A DNA stretch of 64,000 nucleotides from Acidimicrobiia bacterium (GCA_009841105.1 VXMM01000048.1:19209-83208); one strand, 5' to 3'; shown: positions 1 through 9,148, counted from the first letter of the stretch. Notes: a model not told the origin generated them from the letters alone. Numbers and translations are program-made.

Positions 1-141
1 GTTCACTTGGGACGGCCACGGACGCTGAACCACCGCGAACCACGGCCAACAGTCGACGACCCACAGGGGGTGGAGCCGCTGAGCGCTCCCGTGACGGTGG
101 CACGATCACGCCAAGACACGCGCAGAGAGTTAGCCCGATGA
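1..141 (+). CDS. C-terminal tail of an upstream gene (partial)
   Basis: Reading frame 1 stays open from the first base to a TGA at 139-141 and overlaps the ATG of the histidine kinase by the ATGA arrangement used throughout this window. The visible 46 residues are rich in Arg and Pro and have no motif I recognise, so the product is unknown. The overlap suggests the two genes are co-transcribed and translationally coupled. A response regulator would be a natural partner for the kinase, but the visible tail does not show that. Confidence 0.4.
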   Translation, partial: VHLGRPRTLNHREPRPTVDDPQGVEPLSAPVTVARSRQDTRRELAR

Positions 142-1454
142 TCCGACAGAACCCGCTCTTCGACCAGCCTCTCGAGTCCAACGATCCCTTCGGACTCTCC
201 AAGTTGTCGCTCAGGCGCTACTCGGTCCAGTACCTGCTCATGGTGCTCGTCGTCATAGGCCTTCTGGTAGCCACCAATGTCCAGGCTGCCCTACACGGCA
301 ACCTCACGTTGAGGGTCCTGGCCGCAACGATGCTCGGGGTGACGCTCGCGAAGACCGTCTTCCTCGTCTACGTCGGGGGCCGGACCGTAGCCGTCGAAGC
401 GTGGATCCGACGCCTGGGAATGGGTGACTACGAATACAGCATCGAACCCAGAGGCCGTGACGAGGTCTCTAAGTCCTGCGAGGCCCTCGAGACGCTGAGG
501 CAGAGTTCCATCCGGGCGATGCAGCTTGACCTGGTGCAGGAGCTTTCGGACGAGCTGCGGGAGAAGAACGTCGCCCTGGAAAACACCCTCGACGAGTTGA
601 AGAGCGCCCAGGACCGGATCATCAGCCAGCAGAAACTGGCCGAGTTGGGAGAGCTGTCCGCCGGTGTCGCCCACGAGATCCGCAACCCGCTCCAGTTCAT
701 ACGGAACTTCGCGAGTTCCTCCCGGACCATGGTCCACGAGGTCGGGGAGATGTCGCGACAGCCCGAGATCGACGATCCGGACGAAATGGACGAGCTGACC
801 AGAGCCATCGGCGAGAACATGGAACGGATCGTCGCGCACACGGACAGGGCGGACCGGATCATCGCCGACATGCTGGCCATGGGACGCAGGAGCACCGGGA
901 CCTTCGGTTCTGTCGATCTGAACCGGCTGCTGGCGGAACAGGCTCGCCTCGCCCATCATGCGGTACAGGCCCAGATCCCGGGCTTCGACGCCACTGTCCG
1001 CTTCGACCTCGATCCGGACCTGGGACCGATCTTCGGGGTGGAGGAGGACCTGGCGCGCCTGTTCACCAATCTGGTGACCAACGCCTGCCACGCCATGGCG
1101 GAACGGGCCGCCACCTCAGGTGACGGGTTCGAGCCCGAAATGGGCATCGAAACCCGGCAGACCGAAGATGGTGCGTCCATCCGGGTCCGGGACAACGGCG
1201 TGGGCATGACCATGGAGGTCATGTCAAGGATCTTCAACCCCTTCTTCACCACGAAGGCGGGCAACAGGCACACCGGACTGGGGATGACCTTGTCCCACGA
1301 CATCGTCCGGGAGCACGGAGGGGAAATCACACCGGTCTCCGAACCCGACGAGTACACGATCATGACGGTGCGACTGCCCCAGAGCCCCGAGAACCAGGAA
1401 TCACCAGCTCCGTCCACTCCAGCCTCGTCGCCCAACCTCCGGGATGGGGGCTAG
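138..1454 (+). CDS. membrane-bound sensor histidine kinase
   Basis: A 438-residue two-component sensor kinase. Two hydrophobic segments (about residues 31-50 and 60-80) anchor it in the membrane with almost no extracytoplasmic loop, so it probably senses through the membrane or cytoplasm. A HAMP-like linker follows, then a coiled coil (about 133-165). The H-box HEIRNPL carries the phospho-accepting His179. The ATPase domain shows an N-box around Asn315 (NLVTNACHAM), a G1 box DNGVGM (352-357), the FFTTK loop and a G2 box TGLGM (379-383). The tail is Ser/Pro-rich. No response regulator lies downstream; sufC is convergent. The signal is unknown. Confidence 0.9.
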   Translation: MIRQNPLFDQPLESNDPFGLSKLSLRRYSVQYLLMVLVVIGLLVATNVQAALHGNLTLRVLAATMLGVTLAKTVFLVYVGGRTVAVEAWIRRLGMGDYEYSIEPRGRDEVSKSCEALETLRQSSIRAMQLDLVQELSDELREKNVALENTLDELKSAQDRIISQQKLAELGELSAGVAHEIRNPLQFIRNFASSSRTMVHEVGEMSRQPEIDDPDEMDELTRAIGENMERIVAHTDRADRIIADMLAMGRRSTGTFGSVDLNRLLAEQARLAHHAVQAQIPGFDATVRFDLDPDLGPIFGVEEDLARLFTNLVTNACHAMAERAATSGDGFEPEMGIETRQTEDGASIRVRDNGVGMTMEVMSRIFNPFFTTKAGNRHTGLGMTLSHDIVREHGGEITPVSEPDEYTIMTVRLPQSPENQESPAPSTPASSPNLRDGG

Positions 1455-1490
1455 CGGCCAGCAGAGCCTCGGTCCCCTGGGACTACCCGT

Positions 1491-2297
1491 CTATACGTCG
1501 AAAGGCGTGTCTGTGAAGAACTCGCTCGCCTTGGGCGTCCTGCTCGAGGCCCTGGGAGCCGCAATGCCCAGGCGAGATCGCACGGCCCTGTACCCGCCAT
1601 CCTCCAGCTCGTCCGCCAACTCCGGCCCCCCGGAGTCGACGATCTGGCCGTCCATCATGATGTGCACCCGGTCGGGCCTGACGTAGTTGAGGATGCGGCT
1701 GTAGTGGGTGATTATCAAGATGGCCACCTCGTCGCTCCGCACCTCGTCAACCGCACCGGCGACCTCCCGAACCGAGTCGATGTCCAACCCGGAGTCGATC
1801 TCGTCCAGCACTATCACCCGCGGCTCCAGGACCGCCAGCTGGAACATCTCCGACCGCTTCTTCTCTCCTCCGGACAGATCGTCGTTCACGGACCGGGCAA
1901 GGAACCGTTCCACTCGGTGGCGCCTGGCTTGGGTGGCGATCCGCTCCCTCGCTTCCTCCGGACCGGCGCCCAGTGCCACCGCTGCTTCTTCGACCAACAC
2001 GGCCAGATCGAGACCGGGAATCTCCACCGGATACTGCAGGGCTTGGAATAGACCGGCCTGAGCCCGCTCATGGACGTCGAGGTCCACGATCGACGCCCCA
2101 TCCACTGCCATGGCCCCGGACACTTCGTAGGCGGGCTTTCCCGCCAGGACGTGGCAGAGGGTGGACTTGCCCGACCCGTTGGGACCCATGATGGCGTGTA
2201 TCTCGCCGAACGGAACGTCGAGATCGACTCCCTTGAGGATGTCGAGCCCACTGATGGAAGCGTGGAGATCCCGTACCCGAAGCGCAGTCCTGCTCAT
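1491..2297 (-). CDS. sufC: Fe-S cluster assembly ATPase SufC
   Basis: The ABC-type ATPase of the SufBCD scaffold, which builds Fe-S clusters in the cytoplasm. Walker A GPNGSGKS is at residues 39-46, the signature LSGGEKKR at 141-148 (the SufC-specific form) and Walker B VIVLDE at 161-166, followed by IDSGLDID. Its 268 residues are slightly more than the usual 250. The ATG overlaps the TGA of the Rieske gene by four bases, and it is last in the order sufD-Rieske-sufC. SufB, its other partner, is encoded separately at 7.7-9.1 kb. Confidence 0.95.
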   Translation of the reverse strand: MSRTALRVRDLHASISGLDILKGVDLDVPFGEIHAIMGPNGSGKSTLCHVLAGKPAYEVSGAMAVDGASIVDLDVHERAQAGLFQALQYPVEIPGLDLAVLVEEAAVALGAGPEEARERIATQARRHRVERFLARSVNDDLSGGEKKRSEMFQLAVLEPRVIVLDEIDSGLDIDSVREVAGAVDEVRSDEVAILIITHYSRILNYVRPDRVHIMMDGQIVDSGGPELADELEDGGYRAVRSRLGIAAPRASSRTPKASEFFTDTPFDV

Positions 2298-2617
2298 GCG
2301 GAATCCCCGCCCGCATCCACGTCCACCATCACGCGACCCTGCTCAAGCCTCACATCGTAGGTGGCCACCGGCTGGGTGGCCGGTAGGTTCCGTGGCACTC
2401 CGGTGCGGACGTCGAACTCCGATCCGTGAAGCGGGCATTCCACGTCGTAATCCCACAGCTCACCCTCGGACAGGGACGCCATGGCGTGGCTACAGGTGTC
2501 TCCGATGACGTAGAAGTCGTCCCCGATCCGGAACAGGGCCAGGGTACGACCGGCCAGGTCCACCCTGGATCCACCCTGAGGGAAGGCTTCGGCGCCGCCG
2601 GCGTCCAGCCATGCCAT
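2294..2617 (-). CDS. Rieske-type [2Fe-2S] ferredoxin
   Basis: A small soluble Rieske protein of 107 residues. The cluster ligands are visible as C-x-H (CSHAMA) and C-x2-H (CPLHGSEF), the pattern of non-haem dioxygenase ferredoxins. A longer reading exists upstream, but the ATG at 2617 is chosen because it forms an ATGA overlap with the sufD stop and because the upstream residues are out-of-frame sufD sequence. Sitting between sufD and sufC, both with four-base overlaps, it is likely an electron donor for, or client of, Suf assembly. The sufD-Rieske-sufC order is, as I recall, also seen in other actinobacteria. Confidence 0.9.
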   Translation of the reverse strand: MAWLDAGGAEAFPQGGSRVDLAGRTLALFRIGDDFYVIGDTCSHAMASLSEGELWDYDVECPLHGSEFDVRTGVPRNLPATQPVATYDVRLEQGRVMVDVDAGGDSA

Positions 2618-3876
2618 CAGGACGCAGCCCGCTGTTGCGCCCCGGCGAACTTGGTGGCCACAGCCCGCCGCGATGGCGCGGCCAGCTCGGGCGCGGCGAA
2701 GCCCGACAGTATCTCGTTGAAGAAAGCTCTGACCAGCAGGTGCTCGGCCGGGCTCCGGGGCAGCCCGCGGCTCATCAGGTAGTAGAGCTGCTGTTCGTCC
2801 AGCGGACCCGAGGAGGACCCGTGCCCGCACTGGAGATCGTCGGTGAGTATCTCCAGGTTCGGAACCGAGTTGACCATCGCGCCGTCCGAGAGCACCAGGT
2901 TCCGGTTGGTCTCGAACGCGGAAGTGCCCTCGGCACCTTTCTCGATCCTCACGAGCCCGGTCCAGACGGCCTGGGCGTCATCGGCGACGGCGCCTTTGAG
3001 GAATATGTCGGACGTGGTGCGGGGACCCCGGTGGGTGACGTGGGTCCGGTAGTCCAGGACCTGTGAGCCATCGCCGAAGTAGATGCCGCTCACCTGGGCC
3101 GACGATCCCCGCCCGTCCAGGGAGATCCCCAGCCGTTGCCGTGCATATAGCCCTCCGAGACCGACCTCTCCGATCCGGAGGGTGGAGTCCCGCTCGGCGA
3201 CATACTCATGATGCGCCACGATGCGGGCCGCACCGGACAGGTTCTGGACCACCGAAACGGACAGGCGGGCGCCGCGATCCGCGAGCGCCTCCACTATGGG
3301 ACTGATCAGCAGTTCGGCACCCGGGGCCGAGCGGTACAGGACCACCACCGAAGCTTCCGAATCGGGCCCTGCTACGACCGTTACGTGCGGGAAACTGACC
3401 GCCCCCGCAGCCACGGCCTGGATATCGACGACCACAGGCGCAGTGAGCGTCCTGCCAGCCGGGATCGCCACCACCGCACCGGGCGGCGCTAAGGCGTGGT
3501 TGGCGGCCGCGAACACGTCCACCTGAGGGGATGCCATCGATCCGTAGAGACCTGCCAACCGACCGTCCGGGATGTCAGCTGACCGATGAATCTCGACCTC
3601 GCCGGCCTCGATGTCCACGACGGTGCCGTCCACCATGGTCAGACGGCTACTTGCCTCTCCCAGCTCTTCGAGGTACACGTCGCGATCCAGGCCTCCGGAC
3701 GGTCCCTCGGCAGGACGAAAGTCGTCCAGGTCGAAGTCGATGTCCACGTACTTCCAGTCCTCGTCGTAGGGGAGGGGCATGGCAGCTGACGCCAAGGCTT
3801 GGCGGCCCCGGTCGCGCAGGCCGGCCAGCCAGGCGGGCTCGGCGGCAGTGGTCATGGTTGTCGGGGGTGAGGACAA
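2617..3876 (-). CDS. sufD: Fe-S cluster assembly protein SufD
   Basis: Scaffold subunit SufD (419 residues), partner of SufB and SufC. The C-terminal half carries the SufB/SufD beta-helix core, with the family hallmark CGHGSS followed by GPLDEQQLYYLMSRG. The TTG at 3876 is preferred over the ATG at 3855: an AAGGATC-type Shine-Dalgarno lies about seven bases before the TTG, while nothing comparable precedes the ATG. It is first in a three-gene coupled operon. A TACCATCCG motif (minus strand, 3908-3916) lies 32 bases upstream of the start and recurs at a similar distance upstream of sufB. Confidence 0.9.
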   Translation of the reverse strand: MSSPPTTMTTAAEPAWLAGLRDRGRQALASAAMPLPYDEDWKYVDIDFDLDDFRPAEGPSGGLDRDVYLEELGEASSRLTMVDGTVVDIEAGEVEIHRSADIPDGRLAGLYGSMASPQVDVFAAANHALAPPGAVVAIPAGRTLTAPVVVDIQAVAAGAVSFPHVTVVAGPDSEASVVVLYRSAPGAELLISPIVEALADRGARLSVSVVQNLSGAARIVAHHEYVAERDSTLRIGEVGLGGLYARQRLGISLDGRGSSAQVSGIYFGDGSQVLDYRTHVTHRGPRTTSDIFLKGAVADDAQAVWTGLVRIEKGAEGTSAFETNRNLVLSDGAMVNSVPNLEILTDDLQCGHGSSSGPLDEQQLYYLMSRGLPRSPAEHLLVRAFFNEILSGFAAPELAAPSRRAVATKFAGAQQRAAS

Positions 3877-3907
3877 GTAGAGATCCTTCTCTCCGGAATC
3901 CGGCGGA

Positions 3908-3916
3908 CGGATGGTA
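3908..3916 (-). promoter_or_regulatory. TACCATCCG motif upstream of sufD
   Basis: The nine bases TACCATCCG on the minus strand sit 32 bases before the sufD start. The identical nine bases occur at 9122-9130, 38 bases before sufB. The shared sequence and spacing suggest a common -10-like element or regulator site that would co-regulate the two separated suf units. This is inference from two copies only. Confidence 0.35.
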
Positions 3917-4051
3917 ACGGGTAAACCGATGCTATCTATCCGCCGTCAACTGGCCAAAGGCACAGCGTTCGTCTGTGGAGTGGCGGTGTGTTGTGGCGTC
4001 GCACCACGGGACGCCTATGACCGCCAGAGCACGCCTGGTTGTTTCGCAGCA

Positions 4052-4783
4052 CTAACTACCGATCAGGTGGGCCGCTCGGTCGAACAGCGCGTCCAGCATG
4101 GACTCGGTCAGCTTCCCGGTGAAGGTGTTCTGCTGGGAGGGGTGATAGCAGCCGATGATCGTGGGGGCTTCTGCACCGGGGTGCACCTCCACACCATGGG
4201 AGAAACGCGGCTTGGGAACCGGGATATCCCACCCTCGGCGACGGCCGATGCGCAGGGTCTGGTCGAAGGCCATGCCGCCGAGCGCCACGATCACCTCGAC
4301 ACGCCGGCACAGGTCGAGTTCCTGCTCGATCCAGGAGGCACAGGCATCCCGTTCGGCCGGGGTGGGCCGGTTCTGCGGTGGGACGCATCTGACGATGGCA
4401 GTGATGGCGGCGTCGATCAGACGGAATCCGTCATCCCGGTGGCCCGCGACCGGACGATTGGCGAATCCCGCCCGGTGGAGGGTCCGGAACAGCCACTCCC
4501 CGGACCGGTCCCCGGTGAACATCTGCCCGGTACGGTTCGACCCGTGGGCGCCGGGGGCCAGGCCGATGATCAGCAAACGGGCCTCAGGACCCCCCAGCAT
4601 CGGCACGGGTCGGGCCCAGTAGTCGTGGTCCGCGTAGGCGGCCCGCTTCGTGACCGACAACTCTTCCCTCCAAGCCACCAGACGGGGGCACAGCCGGCAC
4701 TCGATCAACTCGGCCTGGAGCCGATCGAACGCCGCCGTTGGCGCAGGTGGGTTCAGCGAGTCTTCGTCTGGGGCCTTGATCAC
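4052..4783 (-). CDS. family 5 uracil-DNA glycosylase (UDGb)
   Basis: Base-excision repair enzyme (243 residues) removing uracil and other deaminated bases from DNA. The family 5 motifs are clear: GLAPGAHGSNRTG followed by MFTGD in the N-terminal third, and HPSQQNTFTGKLTESML near the C-terminus. Four cysteines fit the [4Fe-4S] site of this family: C-x2-C (CRLC) near residue 30, then CVPP and a Cys in the following ERDAC. Start GTG 4783 overlaps the stop of the upstream lipoprotein gene (GTGA). The Fe-S requirement makes its place between the two suf units noteworthy. Confidence 0.9.
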   Translation of the reverse strand: MIKAPDEDSLNPPAPTAAFDRLQAELIECRLCPRLVAWREELSVTKRAAYADHDYWARPVPMLGGPEARLLIIGLAPGAHGSNRTGQMFTGDRSGEWLFRTLHRAGFANRPVAGHRDDGFRLIDAAITAIVRCVPPQNRPTPAERDACASWIEQELDLCRRVEVIVALGGMAFDQTLRIGRRRGWDIPVPKPRFSHGVEVHPGAEAPTIIGCYHPSQQNTFTGKLTESMLDALFDRAAHLIGS

Positions 4784-6270
4784 GGGCTCTCCGGGTCAAG
4801 CGCTTCCACGTTGAACACGCTGGCCGCATTCCACAGCATCCAACCCAGCGAGCGAGCCTCGGCAGCATCGATCTGCTCTCGCACCTGTTCCGGTGTGTAG
4901 TAGAAGTCCTGAAGCCAGGGGCGGATGATGGACTGGCCCTCGAGCCGCCTCAGACCGGCGTCGAGCGCTCCGGCCACGACCTCTCCCGGGTGGTCATTGG
5001 GCGTATCGAAACCGAACCATCCGGTCGAGTAATGGCTCGGATAGACCATGGGCGATACCACGTCGGCGGTGGCCGACAGTGCTGTGAACTCCTGACCGAT
5101 CCCCCCGTCCCCGATCACGGTGGTGATGAAGCCGAATATGTCGGCCCCGACCAGGCAGCCGAGCGGGTGGAGGCGAGCGGCGGCCTGGTCCAAGAAGCTG
5201 GTGATCGTCCCTATGCGGATGTCCTCCGAGTCACCCAGGTCGAAGACCGCCGTGGCCGGATAGCCATCGGGGAACCTGACGTAGTCGAACTGGATCTCGT
5301 CGAACCCGGCCGCACAGACCTCTTCGGCGATCCGCAAGGCGTATTCGCGGGCTTGTGGATCGGTCGGGTCGAGAAAGTACTGGTTGCGTTTGCGAAAGGA
5401 CGTGCCGGTGGCGGTGTCATATACCGCCATATCGACCACCGCCCGCGCGGCGATGGGGTCCTGGAAGGTCACGAGTCGCGCGATCTTGTACAGGCCCCTA
5501 ATGTCCATCTGCGCTACCACGCGGTCGATATCGAACAAGACGTCCACCGCACCGATCTCGCGGGCCAAATCCACTTCCGTGTCGTAGAGCACCCGGCCCG
5601 ACTCATCCTTGACATCGACTACGAGGGCGTTGACCACCGTATCCTCTGCGATCGAGAGAAGCTCCGACCATTGCGCGTCATCCACGAACACGGTATGTCC
5701 GACATGTAGAGCCCGGATCAGATACGGCTCCAGGATGATCTCGTGTACAAGTATCTCCCCATCCCATGCAAACTCGGTTGTGACCCACCCGGGGCGCTCG
5801 ACAGTGATGGTGCCCGGGGAAGCCCGTGATATCTCGAAGCTACCCTGGTCGTCGGTCATCACGTTGATGTCACCCAGCGAAACCGAAGCGATCGGTAACC
5901 CGAATCCCTGGTGATCCACTACCGCACCCCGCAGGACTACGGGTCGCAGGGCCAGTTCCACGGGTTCGTCATTGAAGGCATCGACTACCACCGCTCCCGG
6001 GAAGAATCCCGGTGCCTGCACAGAGGCCGAGGTCGACCGGCCTTCCCAACGGACCTGAAACAGACCGCTTCCATCGGTGACCTCCGGACCGTACTCCGTG
6101 TCGGCCATCGCACCGACGATCGGGGCTCCCACATCGTCCTTGACCAGGATCGCCACGGTCGGGACCTCGGAAGGCGGCGGGATCGGCGTTTCCCCGACCA
6201 CAACCGGCGACTGCGCCAGGCAGGCGGTCAGGAGGACCGATCCCAGGCCGGGCAACAGCCACGTCCCCAC
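4780..6270 (-). CDS. lipoprotein with a putative glycosidase (DUF4015-type) domain
   Basis: An exported lipoprotein of about 496 residues. From the GTG at 6270 the signal peptide is short and ends in the lipobox LTAC. The frame continues upstream to 6468, but those residues are Arg-rich and not signal-like, and an AAGG site lies just before the GTG. Two carboxypeptidase-regulatory-like beta repeats follow (VAILVKDDVGAPI, then VLRGAVVDHQGFGLP). The C-terminal 300 residues match the DUF4015 TIM-barrel style, with FDEIQFDYVRFP containing candidate acidic catalytic residues. It is probably surface polysaccharide-related; the substrate is unknown. The stop overlaps the UDGb start. Confidence 0.75.
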   Translation of the reverse strand: MGTWLLPGLGSVLLTACLAQSPVVVGETPIPPPSEVPTVAILVKDDVGAPIVGAMADTEYGPEVTDGSGLFQVRWEGRSTSASVQAPGFFPGAVVVDAFNDEPVELALRPVVLRGAVVDHQGFGLPIASVSLGDINVMTDDQGSFEISRASPGTITVERPGWVTTEFAWDGEILVHEIILEPYLIRALHVGHTVFVDDAQWSELLSIAEDTVVNALVVDVKDESGRVLYDTEVDLAREIGAVDVLFDIDRVVAQMDIRGLYKIARLVTFQDPIAARAVVDMAVYDTATGTSFRKRNQYFLDPTDPQAREYALRIAEEVCAAGFDEIQFDYVRFPDGYPATAVFDLGDSEDIRIGTITSFLDQAAARLHPLGCLVGADIFGFITTVIGDGGIGQEFTALSATADVVSPMVYPSHYSTGWFGFDTPNDHPGEVVAGALDAGLRRLEGQSIIRPWLQDFYYTPEQVREQIDAAEARSLGWMLWNAASVFNVEALDPESP

Positions 6271-6461
6271 GCCACGCCTTAACGGCGGAGCGGGCCGTCC
6301 ACGAGAGCACTCAAGAACCCCGTGGAAGAGGGTTCGCCCGCCATCCACCCGCGCTCTGACCACGTAGTCAGCCAGCCGGCGATCCCATCCGGATTCCTTC
6401 TTGAGCATCCTCGCAAGGCATTGAATCTGTCTCACGCGCACCGCACAATCAAAAGAACGCA

Positions 6462-6490
6462 TTGCCAAATCGCTGCCGGGGTGATACGTT
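6462..6490 (+). promoter_or_regulatory. candidate promoter of the sigma factor gene
   Basis: TTGCCA (6462-6467) and TACGTT (6485-6490) are separated by 17 bases, and TG at 6482-6483 gives an extended -10. The -35 matches TTGACA at five of six positions; the -10 matches only three of six. The start codon is 33 bases further on. Confidence 0.4.
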
Positions 6491-6522
6491 GCCTCGTACC
6501 CGTAGAGAGGGGGTAAGAAGGC

Positions 6523-7461
6523 GTGGTCTTAACAGCGAGGGAGACACCGCTATCGACCGACGGCGTGGACCTGTACCTCGACGAGGTATCGGCACACCCC
6601 CTGCTGACCGCCCAGGACGAAGTAGACCTGGCTCTCAAGATCGAACTGGGCCGCCAGGCCAGCGACAAACTCGAAACCACGCCCGACTTTGACCGGATCG
6701 ACCGGCTGAAGCTACGCCGGCTGGTAAGGGAGGGCGAGAGAGCCAGAGCCGTCTTCATCCAGTCGAACCTCCGCCTCGTCATCTCGATCGCCAAGCGCTA
6801 TTCGGGCCGAGGCATGGACCTGATCGACATGATACAGGAGGGCAACCTCGGCTTGATCCGGGCTGTCGAGAAGTTCGACTGGCGCAAGGGCTTCAAGTTC
6901 TCCACCTACGCCACCTGGTGGATCCGTCAGGCCATCACCCGGGGGCTCGGCAACCAGGCTCGCACCATCCGCCTGCCGGTCCACATGGTCGACATCGTGA
7001 GAACGGTGAACGAGACGGTCTACACGCTGACCGAGGAACTCCGACGCCGTCCGACCCGCGAGGAGATCGCTGCCGCCAGCGGTCTCGACATCGACCGAGT
7101 GACGACCGCCCTCGCCACCCCTACCAGCACCACCTCGATAGATCGACCGGTCGGCGAGGATGGAGACGCGGTGCTGGGTGACTTCGTCCAGGACAAGACC
7201 GCCATCGATCCATTCGCTCATGCCGCCGCGGCGGTGAGACGAGCCCGGATCGAAGAGGCTCTGGGCATGCTCACCACCGATGAGCGCACGGTCGTGGTCA
7301 ACCGATACGGGTTGGCGGGAAACCAGATGCTGACCCTGACCGACATCGGCGCGAGGCTGGGTATGACCAGGGAGCACATCCGCCAGATCGAGCGCCGAGC
7401 CCTCTCGAAGCTCCGGCATCCCAGCAACGCATACGAGCTGAAGAACCTGATAGATCTCTAG
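6523..7461 (+). CDS. principal-type RNA polymerase sigma-70 factor
   Basis: A sigma factor of the primary/group 2 class (312 residues). Region 1.2 ([18 protein letters not shown]) is near the N-terminus and there is no long region 1.1. Region 2 includes [17 protein letters not shown] and the core-binding and -10-reading segment [19 protein letters not shown] followed by [10 protein letters not shown]. Region 3 follows, and region 4 ends with an HTH ([16 protein letters not shown]) that reads the -35. The length suits a SigB/HrdB-like factor; it could be an alternative group 2 sigma. Start GTG 6523 follows a purine-rich GAGAGGGGG site. Confidence 0.9.
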   Translation: MVLTARETPLSTDGVDLYLDEVSAHPLLTAQDEVDLALKIELGRQASDKLETTPDFDRIDRLKLRRLVREGERARAVFIQSNLRLVISIAKRYSGRGMDLIDMIQEGNLGLIRAVEKFDWRKGFKFSTYATWWIRQAITRGLGNQARTIRLPVHMVDIVRTVNETVYTLTEELRRRPTREEIAAASGLDIDRVTTALATPTSTTSIDRPVGEDGDAVLGDFVQDKTAIDPFAHAAAAVRRARIEEALGMLTTDERTVVVNRYGLAGNQMLTLTDIGARLGMTREHIRQIERRALSKLRHPSNAYELKNLIDL

Positions 7462-7666
7462 TTGCTAGTTGCTAGTTGCTGTTTTTAGCTGTTAGCCATT
7501 GGTACGTACCAACCAAGGCTGTCCCATTCGCCCCCCACCTGCTGTTCCACGAGGGTTCGCCCCAGCGCGATGGGTAGCTTGGACAGCCTGCGGACACTAG
7601 AACGATATAACCAGCGATAATCTGGCGTAGATAACTAGTGACTAGCAACTACCGACTAGCAACTAG
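7459..7666. repeat. inverted TAGTTGC arrays bracketing a gene-poor gap
   Basis: Three tandem copies of TAGTTGC occupy 7459-7479, the first providing the TAG stop of the sigma gene. Near the end of sufB the complement GCAACTA occurs twice (around 7645-7665), with further ACTAG units. The arrays could pair across about 165 intervening bases, which show no gene. This may be a bidirectional terminator or the ends of a small non-coding element. Confidence 0.6.
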
Positions 7667-7668
7667 GT

Positions 7669-9084
7669 TTAGCCGATCGCTCCGGCATCCGCCATGTTCA
7701 ACTCGATGAGCCGATTCATCTCGACCGCGTACTCCATGGGGAGTTCCTTCACGATCGGCTCGATGAATCCGGCCACCACCATCGACGTGGCTTCGTCCTC
7801 GGTAAGGCCCCGGCTCATCAGGTAGAAGAGCTGCTCCTCCCCGACCTTGGACACCGTGGCCTCGTGACCGATCTCGGTCTTCGCCTCCTCGATCTCCATG
7901 GAGGGGTAGGTGTCGGAGCGGCTGGCGTCATCCATGATCAGGGCGTCGCAGCGGACGAACGCCTTGGCGTTCTCGGCACCTGGTTCCACCCTCACCAGAC
8001 CTCGGTAGCTGGCCCGGCCCCCCTCCCTGCAGATGGACTTGGACAGGATGGTGGAGGTGGTGTTCGGAGCGACATGGACCATCTTGGCGCCCGCGTCCTG
8101 GTGCTGATCCTCGCTGGCGAACGCGATCGACAAGACCTCGCCGTGCGCCCCGGGCTCCATCAGCCACACCGCCGGGTACTTCATCGTCAGCTTGGACCCG
8201 ATGTTGCCGTCGACCCACTCCATGGTGGCGTCGGCATAGGCGGCTGCCCGCTTGGTTACCAGGTTGTAAACGTTGCTCGACCAGTTCTGGATGGTCGTGT
8301 AACGGCAGCGCCCGCCCCGCTTGACGATGATCTCGACCACGGCCGAGTGGAGGGAGTCGGTGGTGTAGACAGGCGCCGAGCACCCCTCAACGTAGTGGCA
8401 GAAAGCACCCTCATCCACGATGATCAGGGTCCGCTCGAACTGGCCCATATTCTCCGAGTTGATCCTGAAGTAGGCCTGGAGAGGCTGGTCCACATGGACT
8501 CCCGGCGGGACGTAGATGAACGAACCCCCCGACCAGACCGCCGAGTTCAGGGCGGCGAACTTGTTGTCGTTCGGCGGGATCACCGTCCCCAAGTACTCCT
8601 TGACGATGTCGGGATGATCCCGCACCGCGGTGTCCATGTCCATGAACAGGACACCCAGCTCCTCCAGGTTCTCCCGGTTGCGGTGGTACACGACCTCCGA
8701 CTCGTACTGGGCGGTGACTCCGGCCAGGAACTTGCGTTCCGCTTCGGGAATGCCCAACTTCTCGTACGTGTCCTTGATGGACTCGGGCACCATGTCCCAG
8801 TCCCTGGCCTGGTCTTCGGCCGGCTTGACGTAGTAGTAGATGTCGTCGAAGTCGATGTCCTCCAGCAGACCGCCGCCGCCCCACGTGGGCATGGGTCGTT
8901 GCTGGAACCGCCGGTAGGCCTTGAGGCGGAAGTTGAGCATCCAGTCGGGCTCGCCCTTCATGAACGACATCTCTCGGATGATCTCCTCCGAGAGGCCCTT
9001 CTCGGGCTTGAAGACGTAATCGTCCTCCGGGTCGCTCCAGCCCAACTCGTAGGCGCCGAGGTCGATATCAACTGTGGTCGTCAT
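7669..9084 (-). CDS. sufB: Fe-S cluster assembly protein SufB
   Basis: Scaffold subunit SufB (471 residues) of the SufBCD complex. The family core is obvious: the N-terminal [13 protein letters not shown], the central [21 protein letters not shown] and [10 protein letters not shown], and the C-terminal [20 protein letters not shown] followed by LFYLMSRGL. The frame is open further upstream, but ATG 9084 is chosen because a GGAGGCC site lies about seven bases before it and the protein then starts as other SufB proteins do. It is divergent from dinB. It stands alone, 4 kb from sufD-Rieske-sufC, with no sufS or sufU in the window. Confidence 0.95.
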   Translation of the reverse strand: MTTTVDIDLGAYELGWSDPEDDYVFKPEKGLSEEIIREMSFMKGEPDWMLNFRLKAYRRFQQRPMPTWGGGGLLEDIDFDDIYYYVKPAEDQARDWDMVPESIKDTYEKLGIPEAERKFLAGVTAQYESEVVYHRNRENLEELGVLFMDMDTAVRDHPDIVKEYLGTVIPPNDNKFAALNSAVWSGGSFIYVPPGVHVDQPLQAYFRINSENMGQFERTLIIVDEGAFCHYVEGCSAPVYTTDSLHSAVVEIIVKRGGRCRYTTIQNWSSNVYNLVTKRAAAYADATMEWVDGNIGSKLTMKYPAVWLMEPGAHGEVLSIAFASEDQHQDAGAKMVHVAPNTTSTILSKSICREGGRASYRGLVRVEPGAENAKAFVRCDALIMDDASRSDTYPSMEIEEAKTEIGHEATVSKVGEEQLFYLMSRGLTEDEATSMVVAGFIEPIVKELPMEYAVEMNRLIELNMADAGAIG

Positions 9085-9121
9085 GGTGAGGCCTCCGTTA
9101 CGGGTGAAAGGCCCGTTCGTT

Positions 9122-9148
9122 CGGATGGTATCTGCACAGATGATACCA
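9122..9148 (-). promoter_or_regulatory. palindrome and TACCATCCG motif upstream of sufB
   Basis: TGGTATC (9126-9132) and GATACCA (9142-9148) form perfect seven-base inverted arms around a nine-base spacer. The right side, read on the minus strand, overlaps TACCATCCG, the same nine bases found upstream of sufD. The spacing fits a dimeric repressor over the sufB promoter. The regulator is unidentified. Confidence 0.4.

Noticed and set aside
6271..6468. 66-residue N-terminal extension of the DUF4015 lipoprotein
   Set aside because: The residues are basic and unlike a signal peptide, and the region holds the sigma gene promoter; the lipobox fits a start at 6270.
7459..7666. CRISPR-like array
   Set aside because: The repeat unit is seven bases, without regular unique spacers and with no cas genes.
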